Assembly (NCBI RefSeq): GCF_002993285.1
Contig: NZ_CP027433.1
Location: 2,232,001-2,296,000 of the forward strand
DNA: 64,000 nucleotides
Source of the DNA: Gordonia iterans
GTDB taxonomy: Bacteria > Actinomycetota > Actinomycetes > Mycobacteriales > Mycobacteriaceae
Reading direction: 5' to 3'
The notes under the pieces are model-generated. The model had not been told where the DNA came from. It saw nothing but the letters and a program-made list of their open reading frames with translations, and searched no databases. Below, in pieces: positions 53,220 through 63,329 of this stretch (positions are counted from its first letter, which is position 1; every line of letters begins with the position of its first letter). The position numbers were made by a program, and so were the translations under genes.

Positions 53220-54125
53220 TCAGATCTCGTGAATGGCGCCGGAAAGACCTTCCAGCGCAGCGTGATACACGTCGTCGGCATCGAGACGACGCAGTTCTTC
53301 GGCCAGGCACTCGGCGGTGTTGCGGCGTTTGAAGACCGCACGGCCGTCGGGATGGCCGGGGGAGCGGAGCAGACCCCCGAGCTTGTCGAGCGTCATCTCC
53401 AGAACGCCGTCCGGGCGCTCCAGTACCACCTGCCACCGGCCCGTGCCGCGCCGAACCGGCACGTCCAGGCAGTGCGCGAGCCAGCCCGCGAACAAGTCGA
53501 CCGCCGGATTCCCGGCGGGACCGGTGATGCTCGCCGAGATCACCGGCAGATGCGGAGGACGATCCAGCGCGGATACCAGGATGGCCCGCCACGGGGTGAT
53601 CGCCGACCACGCGAGATCGGTGTCGCCCGGGCTGTAGCCCAGCCGTCGTGCGGCCAGAAAAGACGCCGGGTCCGGCGCGTGACGAGCGTCGGTGATGCGC
53701 CGGGACGCCAAGCGGCCCAACCGATCCGCTGATGGACGGTCGGGCGCGCGGCCGGGCCACCACGTCACCACCGGAGTGTCGGGCAGCAGGAACGGCGTCA
53801 CCACGGAGTGCGCGTGCTCGGAGAGCTCGCCGAACAGCGCCAACAGCACCACCTCGGAGGCTCCGGCGTCGCCGCCGACCCGGATCTCCGCGTCCAAGCG
53901 CGTCTGCTCGTCCCGTTCTCCGCGGATCACCACGATCACGCGGCACGGATGTTCCCGGCTCGCCTCGTTGGCCACCTCGACCGCGGTCTCGGCGACCTCC
54001 CCCGGCTCGGTGTCGATGATCAGGGTGAGCACCCGGCCGACGGTCACCTCGCCGCCGGTGTTGCGCATCCGCACCAGCTTCTTGCTGACCTCCTGGGTGG
54101 AGGTGTCGGGCAGATCGACGATCAT
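53220..54125 (-). CDS. opcA: OpcA, glucose-6-phosphate dehydrogenase assembly protein
   Basis: 301 aa. Known in cyanobacteria and actinobacteria as a partner needed for full G6PDH activity. MIVDLPDTSTQEVSKKLVRMRN..GEVTVGRVLTLII is the conserved start. HPCRVIVVI and LLPDTPVVTWWPG are also characteristic. It lies 28 nt after zwf in the usual zwf-opcA-pgl order. Confidence 0.95.
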   Translation of the reverse strand: MIVDLPDTSTQEVSKKLVRMRNTGGEVTVGRVLTLIIDTEPGEVAETAVEVANEASREHPCRVIVVIRGERDEQTRLDAEIRVGGDAGASEVVLLALFGELSEHAHSVVTPFLLPDTPVVTWWPGRAPDRPSADRLGRLASRRITDARHAPDPASFLAARRLGYSPGDTDLAWSAITPWRAILVSALDRPPHLPVISASITGPAGNPAVDLFAGWLAHCLDVPVRRGTGRWQVVLERPDGVLEMTLDKLGGLLRSPGHPDGRAVFKRRNTAECLAEELRRLDADDVYHAALEGLSGAIHEI

Positions 54126-54153
54126 CGGGGCTCCCTTCGCCTGGCGGGCGGAG

Positions 54154-55689
54154 TCACGGCCGGCGCCAGGCCCGGCCGGTCCGCTCCATCATCTCGTCGG
54201 CCGACTCCGGTCCCCAGGTTCCGGCCTCATAGGTCTCCGGGCGGCCCGATGCCGCCCATTCGTCCAGGACGGGGTCCAGGATGGACCAGCTCAATTCGAC
54301 TTCCTCGTTCACCGGGAACAGCGACGGCTCGCCGAGCAGGACGTCGAGCAGCAGTCGCTCGTAGGCCTCCGGGGAGCTGACCGTGAAGGCCTCGCCGTAG
54401 CTGAAGTCCATGTTGACGTCGCGCACCTCCATGCTGGTGCTCGGCACCTTGGAGCCGAAGCGGAGGTTGACGCCCTCGTCCGGCTGGATCCGGATCACCA
54501 TCGCGTTCTGGCCGAGTTCGGCGGTCATCGAATCGTCGAACGGCAGATGCGGCGCCCGCTTGAACACGAGCGCGATCTCGGTGACGCGCTTGCCCAGCCG
54601 CTTGCCGGTGCGGAGGAAGAACGGCACACCCGCCCAGCGGCGCGTGTCCACCTCGACGGCGATCGCGGCATAGGTCTCCGTCGTCGAATCGGGCGAGAAG
54701 CCCTCCTCGAGCAGACCGGGGACCTGCTCGGATCCCTGCCAGCCGGGTCCGTACTGACCACGTGCGGAGTTCTCGGAGATCGGTGCGATGTTTCGCGTCG
54801 ACGAGAGCACCTTGATCTTCTCGGCCTGCAGTTCCCGTGGAGAGAACGAGACCGGCTCCTCCATCGCGATCAGCGCCAGCAATTGGAGCAGGTGGTTCTG
54901 GATGACGTCACGAGCGGCGCCGATGCCGTCGTAGTAACCGGCGCGGCCGCCCAGCCCGATGTCCTCGGCCATGGTGATCTGGACGTGATCGATGTAGTGA
55001 CTGTTCCAGAGCGGCTCGAACAACTGGTTCGCGAATCGCAGCGCGAGGATGTTCTGGACGGTCTCCTTGCCCAGGTAGTGATCGATGCGAAACACCGACT
55101 CCTCGGGGAACACACTGTTCACCAGGGTGTTGAGCTCACGTGCCGATTCCAGGTCATGGCCGAACGGCTTCTCGATCACCACGCGCTGCCAGGTGTCGGG
55201 GTCCTCCGAGGTGGCCATCCCGGTACGCCGCAGCTGGCTGAGCACGGTGGGGAAGGCCTTCGGCGGAATCGCCAGGTAGAAGGCGTGATTGCCGTCGGTG
55301 CCGCGTTCACGGTCCAGTTGCGCCAGGGTCTCGCGCAACTGGTCGAAGGCAACATCGTCCTCGAACGCCCCCTCGACGAACCGGATGCCCTCGGCCAGCT
55401 TGGCCCACTGCTCCTCGCGGAAGCCGGTGCGGGAGCGCTCCTCGACGTCCTTCTTGACGAACTCGGCGAAGTCCTGGTGGTCCCATTCCCGGCGTGCGAA
55501 GCCGACCAGCGCGAAACTGGGCGGCAGCAGGCCGCGATTGGCGAGGTCGTAGATCGCCGGCATCAGCTTGCGCCGGGAGAGGTCGCCGGTGATGCCGAAG
55601 ATCACCAGCGCCGAGGGCCCGGCGATATGCGGGAGCCTCCGGTCGGCGGGATCACGGAGCGGATTGGTCCATCCGCCGGAGGCCGGCAT
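54154..55689 (-). CDS. zwf: Glucose-6-phosphate 1-dehydrogenase
   Basis: 511 aa. The NADP-binding fingerprint is FGITGDLSRRKLMPA. EKPFGHDLESA, RIDHYLGKETVQN (substrate and catalytic His) and FLRTGKRLG follow. First oxidative step of the pentose phosphate pathway. Two nt downstream of tal. Confidence 0.97.
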   Translation of the reverse strand: MPASGGWTNPLRDPADRRLPHIAGPSALVIFGITGDLSRRKLMPAIYDLANRGLLPPSFALVGFARREWDHQDFAEFVKKDVEERSRTGFREEQWAKLAEGIRFVEGAFEDDVAFDQLRETLAQLDRERGTDGNHAFYLAIPPKAFPTVLSQLRRTGMATSEDPDTWQRVVIEKPFGHDLESARELNTLVNSVFPEESVFRIDHYLGKETVQNILALRFANQLFEPLWNSHYIDHVQITMAEDIGLGGRAGYYDGIGAARDVIQNHLLQLLALIAMEEPVSFSPRELQAEKIKVLSSTRNIAPISENSARGQYGPGWQGSEQVPGLLEEGFSPDSTTETYAAIAVEVDTRRWAGVPFFLRTGKRLGKRVTEIALVFKRAPHLPFDDSMTAELGQNAMVIRIQPDEGVNLRFGSKVPSTSMEVRDVNMDFSYGEAFTVSSPEAYERLLLDVLLGEPSLFPVNEEVELSWSILDPVLDEWAASGRPETYEAGTWGPESADEMMERTGRAWRRP

Positions 55690-55691
55690 CG

Positions 55692-56810
55692 CTACGCCTT
55701 GGCGGTGTCGAGCTGAGCCGCGGTGGCGGTGAGCAGTTCGTCCCAGGCGGACTCGAACTTCTCCACGCCCTCGCGCTCGAGGAGCGCGAACACGTCCGGC
55801 AAGTCGATGCCCGCGGCGCTCAGTGCCGAGAACACCTCCTGGCTCTCCGCCGCCTTGCCGAGAATCGACTCGGTGTCGACCCAGCCGTGGTCGGCGAAGG
55901 CCTCCATCGTCTTCTCCGGCATGGTGTTGACGGTGTCCGGTGCGACCAGCTCACTCACGTACAGGGTGTCCGGGTAGTTCGGGTTCTTGACTCCGGTCGA
56001 CGCCCACAGCGGCCGCTGCGGACGCGCGCCGTGCGCCTTGAGCGCCGGGAAGCGGACACCGAGGTCGAAGACCTCCTGATACGCGGCGTACGCCAGTCGA
56101 GCGTTGGCCAGCCCGGCCTTGCCCCGCAGCGCGAGCGCTTCCGGGGTGCCGATGGCGTCCAGACGCTTGTCGATCTCGGTGTCGACACGGGACACGAAGA
56201 ACGACGCCACCGAGACGATGCGCGCGATGTCGTGACCGTTCTCCAGGGCGGCGTCGAGACCGTCGAGGAAGGCGTCGATCACTTCGCGGTAGCGATCCAC
56301 CGAGAAGATCAGCGTCACGTTGACGCTGATGCCCTCGGCGAGCACCCGGGTGATCGCCGGCAGACCCGCCTTGGTCGCGGGGATCTTGATCAGGGTGTTG
56401 CCGCGGTCGACCAGGTTCCACAGCTCCACAGCCTGGGCCACCGTCGCGTCGGTGTCGTGCGCCAGTCTCGGGTCCACCTCGATGGACACGCGGCCGTCGA
56501 CGCCGTCGGTGGCGACGAACACCGGCTCGAACACGTCGCACGCCGAGCGCACGTCGTCGGTGGTGATCGCGGTCAGCGCACCGTCGGTGTCGGCGCCCTC
56601 GGCGGCGAGCCGGGTGATCTGCTCGTCGTACATGTCCGACTTGGCGATCGCGGCCTGGAAGATCGCCGGGTTGGTGGTCACGCCGACCACCGAGTATTCG
56701 TCGATCCGGTCCCGCAGCGCGCCCGAGTCGATCAGGTCGCGGGACAGGTCGTCGAGCCAGACCGACACCCCGGCTTCGGAGAGATCGGCGAGCTTGCTGT
56801 TCTGGGGCAT
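55692..56810 (-). CDS. tal: Transaldolase
   Basis: 372 aa from ATG 56810, the longer actinobacterial form. The Schiff-base Lys is in [14 protein letters not shown]. Also visible are GVTTNPAIF near the N-terminus, VNVTLIFS and the [13 protein letters not shown] block. Non-oxidative pentose phosphate branch. It is 37 nt after tkt. An upstream extension to 57152 is antisense-like sequence inside tkt and is rejected. Confidence 0.96.
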   Translation of the reverse strand: MPQNSKLADLSEAGVSVWLDDLSRDLIDSGALRDRIDEYSVVGVTTNPAIFQAAIAKSDMYDEQITRLAAEGADTDGALTAITTDDVRSACDVFEPVFVATDGVDGRVSIEVDPRLAHDTDATVAQAVELWNLVDRGNTLIKIPATKAGLPAITRVLAEGISVNVTLIFSVDRYREVIDAFLDGLDAALENGHDIARIVSVASFFVSRVDTEIDKRLDAIGTPEALALRGKAGLANARLAYAAYQEVFDLGVRFPALKAHGARPQRPLWASTGVKNPNYPDTLYVSELVAPDTVNTMPEKTMEAFADHGWVDTESILGKAAESQEVFSALSAAGIDLPDVFALLEREGVEKFESAWDELLTATAAQLDTAKA

Positions 56811-56847
56811 GTCGGTGTCCTCCTGGGTGTGGTCGGCCGTCGCCGGC

Positions 56848-58947
56848 TCAGCGTCCGAGCAGACCGCGGGCGGCTGCAGCCACTGCGTCGGCGGTGATGC
56901 CGAACTCTTCGTACAGCTTCTGATACGGCGCCGAGGCACCGAAGTGCTCGAGCGACACGATCGCGCCTGCGGCCGGGGAGATGCCGCCTCCGCCGTGCAC
57001 GATGCGGTACCACGGCATGGCGATCCCGGCCTCGACCACGACGCGCGGCACACCGGCCGGAAGTACCGAATCTCGGTACTCCCGATCCTGCTCGTCGAAC
57101 CACTCGATCGACGGCATCGAGACGACGCGCGCCGAAACGCCCTCGGCGGCAAGAGCTTGCGCTGCCTCTACCGCCAGGGCCACTTCTGAGCCGGTGCCGA
57201 TCAGGACCACCTCGGGAGTGCCCTCCGGATCGGACAGCACGTAGCCGCCGCGACTGACTCCCTCGAACGAGGTGCCCGCGAGCACCGGCACGTTCTGACG
57301 GGTCAGGGCCAGCCCGGCCGGGACGCCACGCCGGGTGAGCACGTGGCGCCACGCGTGCGCCGTCTCGTTGGCGTCGGCCGGGCGCACCACGTCCAGCCCG
57401 GGAATCGCGCGCAGCGCGGCCAGATGCTCCACCGGCTGGTGCGTGGGGCCGTCCTCGCCCAGGCCGATCGAGTCGTGCGTCCAGACGTAGATCGGATCGA
57501 TCTTCATCAGCGCCGCCAGGCGGACCGCCGGGCGCATGTAGTCGGCGAACTGCAAGAAGGTGCCTGCGTACGGACGGGTCGGGCCGTGCAGCACGATGCC
57601 GTTGAGGATCGCGCCCATCGCGTGTTCCCGCACGCCGAAGTGGAGGGTGCGCCCGTAGGGGTGGGCGGTCCAGGTGGCGGTGGAGATGTCCTCGGGGCCG
57701 AACGACGTGGCGCCGTCCATCGTCGTGTTGTTCGATCCGGCCAGGTCCGCCGAGCCGCCCCACAACTCCGGCAGCACGGGACCGAGCGCCGAAAGAACCT
57801 TGCCGGACGCCGAGCGGGTCGCGACCGCCTTGTCACCGGGCTCCCACGCGGGCAGGACCTCGGTCCAGCCCTCCGGGAACGCGTACGCGTACAGACGGTC
57901 GAACAGATCCTTGCGCTCCGGATTGGCCTGCGCCCACGCATCGAAACCGGTCTGCCACTGCGCCCGGGTCGCGACCGCCCGCTCGGCGAGTGAGCGCGTG
58001 TGGGCGATCACCTCGTCGGAGACCTCGAAGCTCTTCTCCGGGTCGAAGCCAAGAATCTTCTTGGTGGCGGCCACCTCGTCGGCTCCCAGTGCGCTGCCGT
58101 GCGAGGCGCCGGTGTTCATCTTGGTCGGGGCCGGCCACGCGATGACGGTGCGGATCAGGATGATCGACGGCTTGTCGGTGACGCTCTTGGCATGCGCCAC
58201 GGCCTTCTCGATCGCGACCACGTCTTCGCCGCCCTCGATGTACTGGACGTCCCAGCCGTACGACTCGTAGCGCCTACCGGTGTCCTCGGTGAGTGCGATC
58301 GTGGTGTCGTCCTCGATCGAGATGTGGTTCTTGTCGTAGAACACGATCAGGTTGCCCAGTCGCTGCGTTCCGGCCAGCGAACTCGCCTCAGAGGTGACGC
58401 CCTCCTCGATGTCGCCGTCGGAAGCGACGACGTAGACGGTGTGGTCGAACGGGCTCTCGCCGGCCGGGGCGTCCGGGTCGAACAGTCCGCGCTCACGGCG
58501 CGCGGCCATCGCCATGCCGACGGCCGACGCGAGACCCTGGCCCAGCGGGCCGGTGGTGATCTCCACGCCCTTGGTGTGCCCGTACTCGGGATGGCCGGGG
58601 GTCAGCGAGTCCCACGTGCGCAGGGCCTCGATGTCCTCGAGCTCCAGCCCGAACCCGCCGAGGTAGAGCTGGATGTACTGGGTGAGGCTCGAGTGTCCGC
58701 AGGACAGGACGAAGCGGTCGCGACCGACCCAGTCCGGATCGGCGGGGTCGTGCCGCATCACCCGCTGATACAGCGTGTAGGCGAGGGGAGCCAGGCTCAT
58801 CGCGGTGCCCGGGTGGCCGCTGCCGCAGTGCTGGACGGCGTCGGCGGCCAACAGCCGCGCGGTGTCGACCGCCCGGGTGTCCACGTCCGTCCAGTCGGCG
58901 GGGTGCACCTGCTGGGTCAGCTCTCGGATCTCGTCTGTAACGGCCAC
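56848..58947 (-). CDS. tkt: Transketolase
   Basis: 699 aa, GTG start with AGGAG about 11 nt upstream. Thiamine-diphosphate enzyme. [17 protein letters not shown], the TDP motif [13 protein letters not shown] [30 protein letters not shown] and [19 protein letters not shown] are present. First gene of the minus-strand operon, divergent from ctaB. Confidence 0.97.
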   Translation of the reverse strand: MAVTDEIRELTQQVHPADWTDVDTRAVDTARLLAADAVQHCGSGHPGTAMSLAPLAYTLYQRVMRHDPADPDWVGRDRFVLSCGHSSLTQYIQLYLGGFGLELEDIEALRTWDSLTPGHPEYGHTKGVEITTGPLGQGLASAVGMAMAARRERGLFDPDAPAGESPFDHTVYVVASDGDIEEGVTSEASSLAGTQRLGNLIVFYDKNHISIEDDTTIALTEDTGRRYESYGWDVQYIEGGEDVVAIEKAVAHAKSVTDKPSIILIRTVIAWPAPTKMNTGASHGSALGADEVAATKKILGFDPEKSFEVSDEVIAHTRSLAERAVATRAQWQTGFDAWAQANPERKDLFDRLYAYAFPEGWTEVLPAWEPGDKAVATRSASGKVLSALGPVLPELWGGSADLAGSNNTTMDGATSFGPEDISTATWTAHPYGRTLHFGVREHAMGAILNGIVLHGPTRPYAGTFLQFADYMRPAVRLAALMKIDPIYVWTHDSIGLGEDGPTHQPVEHLAALRAIPGLDVVRPADANETAHAWRHVLTRRGVPAGLALTRQNVPVLAGTSFEGVSRGGYVLSDPEGTPEVVLIGTGSEVALAVEAAQALAAEGVSARVVSMPSIEWFDEQDREYRDSVLPAGVPRVVVEAGIAMPWYRIVHGGGGISPAAGAIVSLEHFGASAPYQKLYEEFGITADAVAAAARGLLGR

Positions 58948-58993
58948 GGTGGGGGCTTCTCCTGTGGGTTGGGGCGGCAGATGCTTCCAGCCT

Positions 58994-58999
58994 AGGGTA
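58994..58999 (-). promoter_or_regulatory. -10 element for the tkt operon
   Basis: TACCCT on the minus strand, within GTACCCTAGG, fits TAnnnT. It would give a leader of about 40 nt containing the AGGAG ribosome site. Confidence 0.45.
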
Positions 59000-59079
59000 C
59001 GGACCCCGATTCTCGTCTACGGACCTATCGTCCGCATCTCGTGCGACGGCCCCGATTCTTCCCCCGCGGCGGGGAGGGC

Positions 59080-59085
59080 TAGGAT
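59080..59085 (+). promoter_or_regulatory. -10 element for ctaB
   Basis: TAGGAT within GGGCTAGGATTCTGTGCG, in the 249-bp divergent spacer between tkt and ctaB. A start point near 59092 would give a leader of about 105 nt. The spacer also contains two GACCCCGATTCT/GGCCCCGATTCT direct repeats (near 59003 and 59049) that could be a binding site. Confidence 0.45.
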
Positions 59086-59196
59086 TCTGTGCGGGCAGCC
59101 CCGCCGATCTCGACCTTCTGCGTCGCTGCCGCGCGAGGAGTCTCGCGAACGATCCGGCCCGGTGGGCCGGCCGCACGAAGACAAGGGAGTCTGGCG

Positions 59197-60204
59197 TTGA
59201 AGAGTGGGGAAAGCGTGAGTTCACGCGCTTCCGCCAGCGGTGATCCGGCGCCGCAGCCTTCCGTCTCCGGCGGTGCGCCGGCACCCGGTTCGGCGGCGGC
59301 AAGGATCAAGGCGACGCTCCTGGCCTACATCGCTCTCACCAAGCCGCGCGTCATCGAGTTGCTGCTGGTGTCGACCATTCCGGTGATGCTCCAGGCGCAC
59401 CGCGGCCACGTGGACATCGCGCTGATCCTGATCACCGTGATCGGCGGCTGGATGGGCGCCGCGAGCGCCAACAGCCTGAACATGGTCGCCGACGCCGATA
59501 TCGATCAGAAGATGAAGCGCACCCAGAAACGGCCGCTGGCCCGGCACGCGGTACCCGTGCGCAACGCCCTCGTCTTCGGCATCGTGCTGGCGATCGCCTC
59601 GTTCCTGGTGCTGTACTACGGCACGGGCGGCAAGTGGCTGCCTCCGGTGCTGGTGATGATCACGATCGCCTTCTACGTGCTCGTGTACACGCTGATCCTC
59701 AAGCGCCGCACCTGGCAGAACGTGATCTGGGGCGGCGCGGCGGGGTGCATGCCCGCCCTGGTCGGCTGGGCCGCGGTCACGGGCACGCTGAGTTGGCAAC
59801 CGGTGGTGCTGTTCCTGGTGGTGTTCTTCTGGACGCCTCCGCACACCTGGGCGCTGGCCATGCGCTACCGCGAGGACTATCGCGCCGCCGGCGTGCCGAT
59901 GCTGCCGGTGATCGCCTCAGACGAGCGCGTCACCCGCCAGATGCTGGTCTACACCTGGCTTACCGTCGTCACGTCGTTCTTCCTCATTCCGGTGACCAGC
60001 TGGATCTACACCGCTGTCGCGGTGCTGTCCGGAGTGTGGTTCATCTGGTGCGTCACCAAGCTCTACCGGGAGACCCGGCGCGGCGCCGAGGTGAAGCCGC
60101 TCAAGATCTTCCTGCAGTCCAACGAATACCTGGCGCTCCTGTTCTGCGGTTTGGCCGTGGACGCGGTGCTGAACTTGCCGACCATCGCCTCGTACTTCTC
60201 GTAG
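59197..60204 (+). CDS. ctaB: Protoheme IX farnesyltransferase (heme O synthase)
   Basis: 335 aa from TTG 59197, preceded by AAGGGAG at good spacing; GTG 59215 is an equally possible start. UbiA-family membrane prenyltransferase with about nine helices. The first Asp-rich motif is [21 protein letters not shown], and the YKEDY-like [15 protein letters not shown] motif is the second. It adds farnesyl to heme B for cytochrome oxidase. The ctaA-like gene at the window end would use its product. Confidence 0.95.
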   Translation: MKSGESVSSRASASGDPAPQPSVSGGAPAPGSAAARIKATLLAYIALTKPRVIELLLVSTIPVMLQAHRGHVDIALILITVIGGWMGAASANSLNMVADADIDQKMKRTQKRPLARHAVPVRNALVFGIVLAIASFLVLYYGTGGKWLPPVLVMITIAFYVLVYTLILKRRTWQNVIWGGAAGCMPALVGWAAVTGTLSWQPVVLFLVVFFWTPPHTWALAMRYREDYRAAGVPMLPVIASDERVTRQMLVYTWLTVVTSFFLIPVTSWIYTAVAVLSGVWFIWCVTKLYRETRRGAEVKPLKIFLQSNEYLALLFCGLAVDAVLNLPTIASYFS

Positions 60205-60282
60205 TGTCCCGGGACGGCGGCCACCGCGAACGCTGCGGAGCAGGCCGTGCCCGGGCGCACCGAATCTGTCACAGTGGAGTCG

Positions 60283-61530
60283 ATGAAGCCCAGTCCCGCT
60301 GCTGCTGTCGCCGCACTGGCGGTCGCGATCGCCCTCTCCGTCACCGGATTGGTGACGGCCGTGACCGCCCAGTCCACAGCGTGGCGGGTGGTGGGCGCGC
60401 TTGCGGTGGCGGCGGCGCCCTTCTTCGTCCTCGGACTGCTCGGAAGCCGAAGACCGGCGGCGGCCCAGATCGGGGTCATCCTGATCCCGGCTCTGCTGCT
60501 CGTGCTCGGCCTCCCGGCGGTCGCGGCGGTGTCCGCGGTCCGCGAGCACGCCGCCGCGTCCTCGCCCTCCGGCGGCTCGGCCGACGCGGAGAACGAGGTG
60601 ACGAGCGGGCTGCCGAGCGATCCGGATGCGCGACTGGATCAAGCCCTCGATCGAGCCGACGAGTTGCTGCCGAACGGTTCGGCGCGACTGTTGTCGATCG
60701 ACCTGGACGACCGGTCGACGCACGTCGTCGTCTACGACGCGGACACCGGTGACGCCGTCAGCACCCACGGCAGCGACGGGCGGTGGTACTCCACTGACCG
60801 GCGGCGAGCGAATGATCGTCGCACGTTCTCCCGGGACGACCTGAAGAACCTCGACCTGAACACCGCCACCGGAGAGGTCCGCCGGGTCGCCGCCGAGCTG
60901 AAGCTGAACGCCGACGACGTGCATCCCGCCGACGGCATCGAACTCAAGCGCCGCACCGACCGGATGCTGGTCGCCGAGTTCACGGTGGCCTTCCGCCCGA
61001 TCGAGGTCGATATGGACGGCCGGGCCGCCGACACCGCCGGTGCGGCGTATGTCGACCGGGTTCTGACGATCGCCGACAAGACGCTGCGCGATCACCGCAT
61101 CGACCCCGCGTCACCGTCGATCCGGCAGCTCGACTTCCGGACCATCACCGAAGGCTCGTCGCCGATCACCGCGTCGTCGATCCAGAACTCCGGCGGATTC
61201 GCACTGAGTCTGGTCCGCGGACCGTACTCGGCGATCAAGGTGGTACCGGGAACGTTCCCGCTGGCCACCCCGCGGACGTACGCCGACAACAGCGAGGGCT
61301 TCGCACTGCGCGACTTCACGACCTCGGCCCTGCTGCGCGCCCGCGACGACCTGCTGGCCCGGAACGATCTGCCGGCGTTCGACGGCGACGTCGTCTCGTT
61401 CGCGATCGGCTCGGCGCCGGGCGGCCGCGACGAGGGTGCCGTCCTGCGCTTGCAGGTCGGATCGGGCCGCGAGTCCGGCGAAGCCGTCTATCGGCGCGAC
61501 GGCGCATTCCTGCGCGACGGCACGTGGTGA
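60283..61530 (+). CDS. Uncharacterised membrane protein
   Basis: 415 aa from ATG 60283 (GGAG upstream). Three hydrophobic helices (about 7-30, 36-55, 62-84) are followed by a large extracellular or cytoplasmic domain of about 320 residues with beta-rich character. It contains a repeated DLDDRSTHVVVYDADTG-like segment that loosely recalls lipoprotein or PepSY-type folds. I do not recognise a family. It follows ctaB by 78 nt, on the same strand, and converges on the next gene with 13 nt between stops. Codon use is normal for the window. Confidence 0.75.
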   Translation: MKPSPAAAVAALAVAIALSVTGLVTAVTAQSTAWRVVGALAVAAAPFFVLGLLGSRRPAAAQIGVILIPALLLVLGLPAVAAVSAVREHAAASSPSGGSADAENEVTSGLPSDPDARLDQALDRADELLPNGSARLLSIDLDDRSTHVVVYDADTGDAVSTHGSDGRWYSTDRRRANDRRTFSRDDLKNLDLNTATGEVRRVAAELKLNADDVHPADGIELKRRTDRMLVAEFTVAFRPIEVDMDGRAADTAGAAYVDRVLTIADKTLRDHRIDPASPSIRQLDFRTITEGSSPITASSIQNSGGFALSLVRGPYSAIKVVPGTFPLATPRTYADNSEGFALRDFTTSALLRARDDLLARNDLPAFDGDVVSFAIGSAPGGRDEGAVLRLQVGSGRESGEAVYRRDGAFLRDGTW

Positions 61531-61543
61531 TCGGCGAGCAGGT

Positions 61544-62239
61544 CTACGCCTCGATCGCCTTCTGGACTTCCCGGGCCAGCGCGTCATGCAGCTTCTCCGG
61601 CATCGCGACCACGCCGCGGTCGGCCAGTCCGTCGAGCGTGCCCAGCACCCGCTCCAGGTAGGTGGCGCGTTCGGGTCCGGTGGCGCCTTCGGCGTGCTGC
61701 CACAAACTCATCGCCTTGCGGCATTCTCCGGCGTCCGCATCGCTGAGCCCGCCGGTCCCGGTGGATCGCGCGTGCCGTTCCGCCGCCGCCCAGTCGGTGC
61801 GCAGCATGGAGACCGCGCCGACGTATTCGAGGGCGTGGTCGGCGCCCGGATACTCGTCCGAGCGCAACGAGCCGGCCAGTTCGAGCGCGTCGTGGAAGTT
61901 CACGATCGGTGGCGCCGAGAGATCCCACATGGCGGGGAAGCGGAGCAGCATCGCCGGATCGAGCTCGAAGGCGCCGTACGCGGCGAGCACGTCGTCGTGC
62001 GCCGCGGTGGCCTGCTCCCAGCGTTGTCGTTGTGCGCGGTCGTGCTCCTGCGCCCGCGGGTCGGGCGCCTTGCGGGGCCAGCCGACCGCGGCCCCGCCCA
62101 CGGCGACCAGCACGGTGAGGAAGAACGCGGTGGTGATCGGGCCGGCCGGACGCTGCACCGCGAGCAGCACGACGACGACCGCGCTGCCGACTGCGACGGC
62201 GATCCGGCCGGGGGGCAGTCCCGGTGCCGCGGCACTCAC
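61544..62239 (-). CDS. Uncharacterised membrane protein with cytoplasmic domain, coupled to qor
   Basis: 231 aa from GTG 62239, overlapping the qor stop by 4 nt. There are two adjacent membrane helices (about 11-29 and 33-55), then a soluble helical domain of about 170 residues (AHDDVLAAYGAFELDPAMLLRFPAMWDLSAP...). The open frame extends upstream over qor, but only this part is real. No family recognised. Overlap with qor suggests shared expression, not shared function. Confidence 0.78.
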   Translation of the reverse strand: MSAAAPGLPPGRIAVAVGSAVVVVLLAVQRPAGPITTAFFLTVLVAVGGAAVGWPRKAPDPRAQEHDRAQRQRWEQATAAHDDVLAAYGAFELDPAMLLRFPAMWDLSAPPIVNFHDALELAGSLRSDEYPGADHALEYVGAVSMLRTDWAAAERHARSTGTGGLSDADAGECRKAMSLWQHAEGATGPERATYLERVLGTLDGLADRGVVAMPEKLHDALAREVQKAIEA

Positions 62240-63297
62240 GGGATCAGCGCCGTCGAGCCGGTCGTTCGCCGTGCTTCCAGATCTCGGTGCGCCTGTGCCG
62301 CCTCGGCCAGCGGATAGGTCTGCCCGATCCGGACGTGCACCGAGCCGTCGGCGAGCGCGCCGAAGTATTCGCCTGCGCGCCATGCCAACTCGGCGGGATC
62401 TGCGATGAAGTGCGCCAGTGTGGGCCGCGTCACCGACAGTGAGCCGAGCGGGTTCAGGCGCTGCAGGTCGAACGGCGGTACCGGGCCGGCGGCCGCCCCG
62501 AACAGGACGACGGTCCCGCGGACGGCAGCCGAGGAGAGAGACTGCTCGAAGGTGGCCGCGCCCACGCCGTCGTACACGACGGGGACGCCGCGCCCGGAGG
62601 TCAATTCGCGGACGCGGCCGGGCACGTCGTCGGTGTAGCGCAGCACTTCGTCGGCGCCCGCCGCCCGCGAGAGCTGCTCCTTGGCATCGGAGGAGACCGT
62701 GGTGATCACGCGCAGCCCGGCAGCCTTGGCCAGCTGCGTCAGAATGAGTCCGACGCCCCCGGCGCCCGCGTGGACGAGCACCGTCTGCTCGCGCTGGTCC
62801 TGTCCGTTTCGCTGGTTGAGCCCCGTCCGCTGGTTGAGCCCCGTCCGCTGGTTGAGCCCCGTCCGCTGGTTGAGCCCCGTCCGCTGGTTGAGCCCCGTCG
62901 AAACCCCGTCCAGCAGGTAGTGCGCGGTGAGTCCGCGGAGCAGCGACGAACCCGCGACCTCGTACTCGACTCCGTCGGGGATCGGCAGGGCGCGGGCGGC
63001 CGGGACCGCCACCAGTTCGGCGTAGCTCGCCGGGACGTCGCACCAGGCGACGCGCTCTCCGGCATGCCGGTCGGTGACGGCGGGACCGACTGCGACGATC
63101 TCGCCGGCGCCCTCCAGGCCGGGCACGTAGGGGAGTGCCGCCGGGTAGAGGCCGTCGCGGAAGTACGTGTCGATGAAGTTGACTCCGGCGGCGTGGACCC
63201 GGACGAGCACCTCGTCGGGACCGGGTTGCGGGTCGGGTGCGGGTCCGTACTCGAGCACCTCGGGGCCGCCGGTGGTCGTCACACTGATCGCGCGCAT
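62236..63297 (-). CDS. qor: Zinc-independent quinone oxidoreductase (MDR family, with in-frame repeat)
   Basis: 353 aa. The N-terminal GroES-like domain starts MRAISVTTTGGPEVLEYGP. V.VHAAGVNFIDTYFRDGLYP and PGLEGAGEIVAVG are conserved. The NADPH Rossmann domain has VHAGAGGVGLILTQLAKAAG. Cys/His zinc ligands are absent, as expected for quinone reductases. Residues about 133-162 are five copies of TGLNQR inserted between LLDGVS and the nucleotide-binding domain, so the protein is about 30 residues longer than usual. Confidence 0.92.
   Translation of the reverse strand: MRAISVTTTGGPEVLEYGPAPDPQPGPDEVLVRVHAAGVNFIDTYFRDGLYPAALPYVPGLEGAGEIVAVGPAVTDRHAGERVAWCDVPASYAELVAVPAARALPIPDGVEYEVAGSSLLRGLTAHYLLDGVSTGLNQRTGLNQRTGLNQRTGLNQRTGLNQRNGQDQREQTVLVHAGAGGVGLILTQLAKAAGLRVITTVSSDAKEQLSRAAGADEVLRYTDDVPGRVRELTSGRGVPVVYDGVGAATFEQSLSSAAVRGTVVLFGAAAGPVPPFDLQRLNPLGSLSVTRPTLAHFIADPAELAWRAGEYFGALADGSVHVRIGQTYPLAEAAQAHRDLEARRTTGSTALIP
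62812..62905 (-). repeat. 18-bp tandem repeat inside qor
   Basis: CTGGTTGAGCCCCGTCCG starts at 62812, 62830, 62848, 62866 and 62884 (plus-strand reading). The last unit ends TTGAGCCCCGTCGAAACC. The first copies are perfect. The TTGAGCCCCGTCGAAA end is identical to the last bases of the large array at 33184-33199. Confidence 0.92.
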
Positions 63298-63317
63298 ACC
63301 TCAGTGTGGCACGCGGC

Positions 63318-63323
63318 TATGAT
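63318..63323 (+). promoter_or_regulatory. -10 element for the gene at 63330, apparently leaderless
   Basis: TATGAT lies 6 bases before ATG 63330, with no Shine-Dalgarno in between. The divergent qor start is only 32 bp away, so the two promoters overlap. Confidence 0.45.
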
Positions 63324-63329
63324 GAGCTC

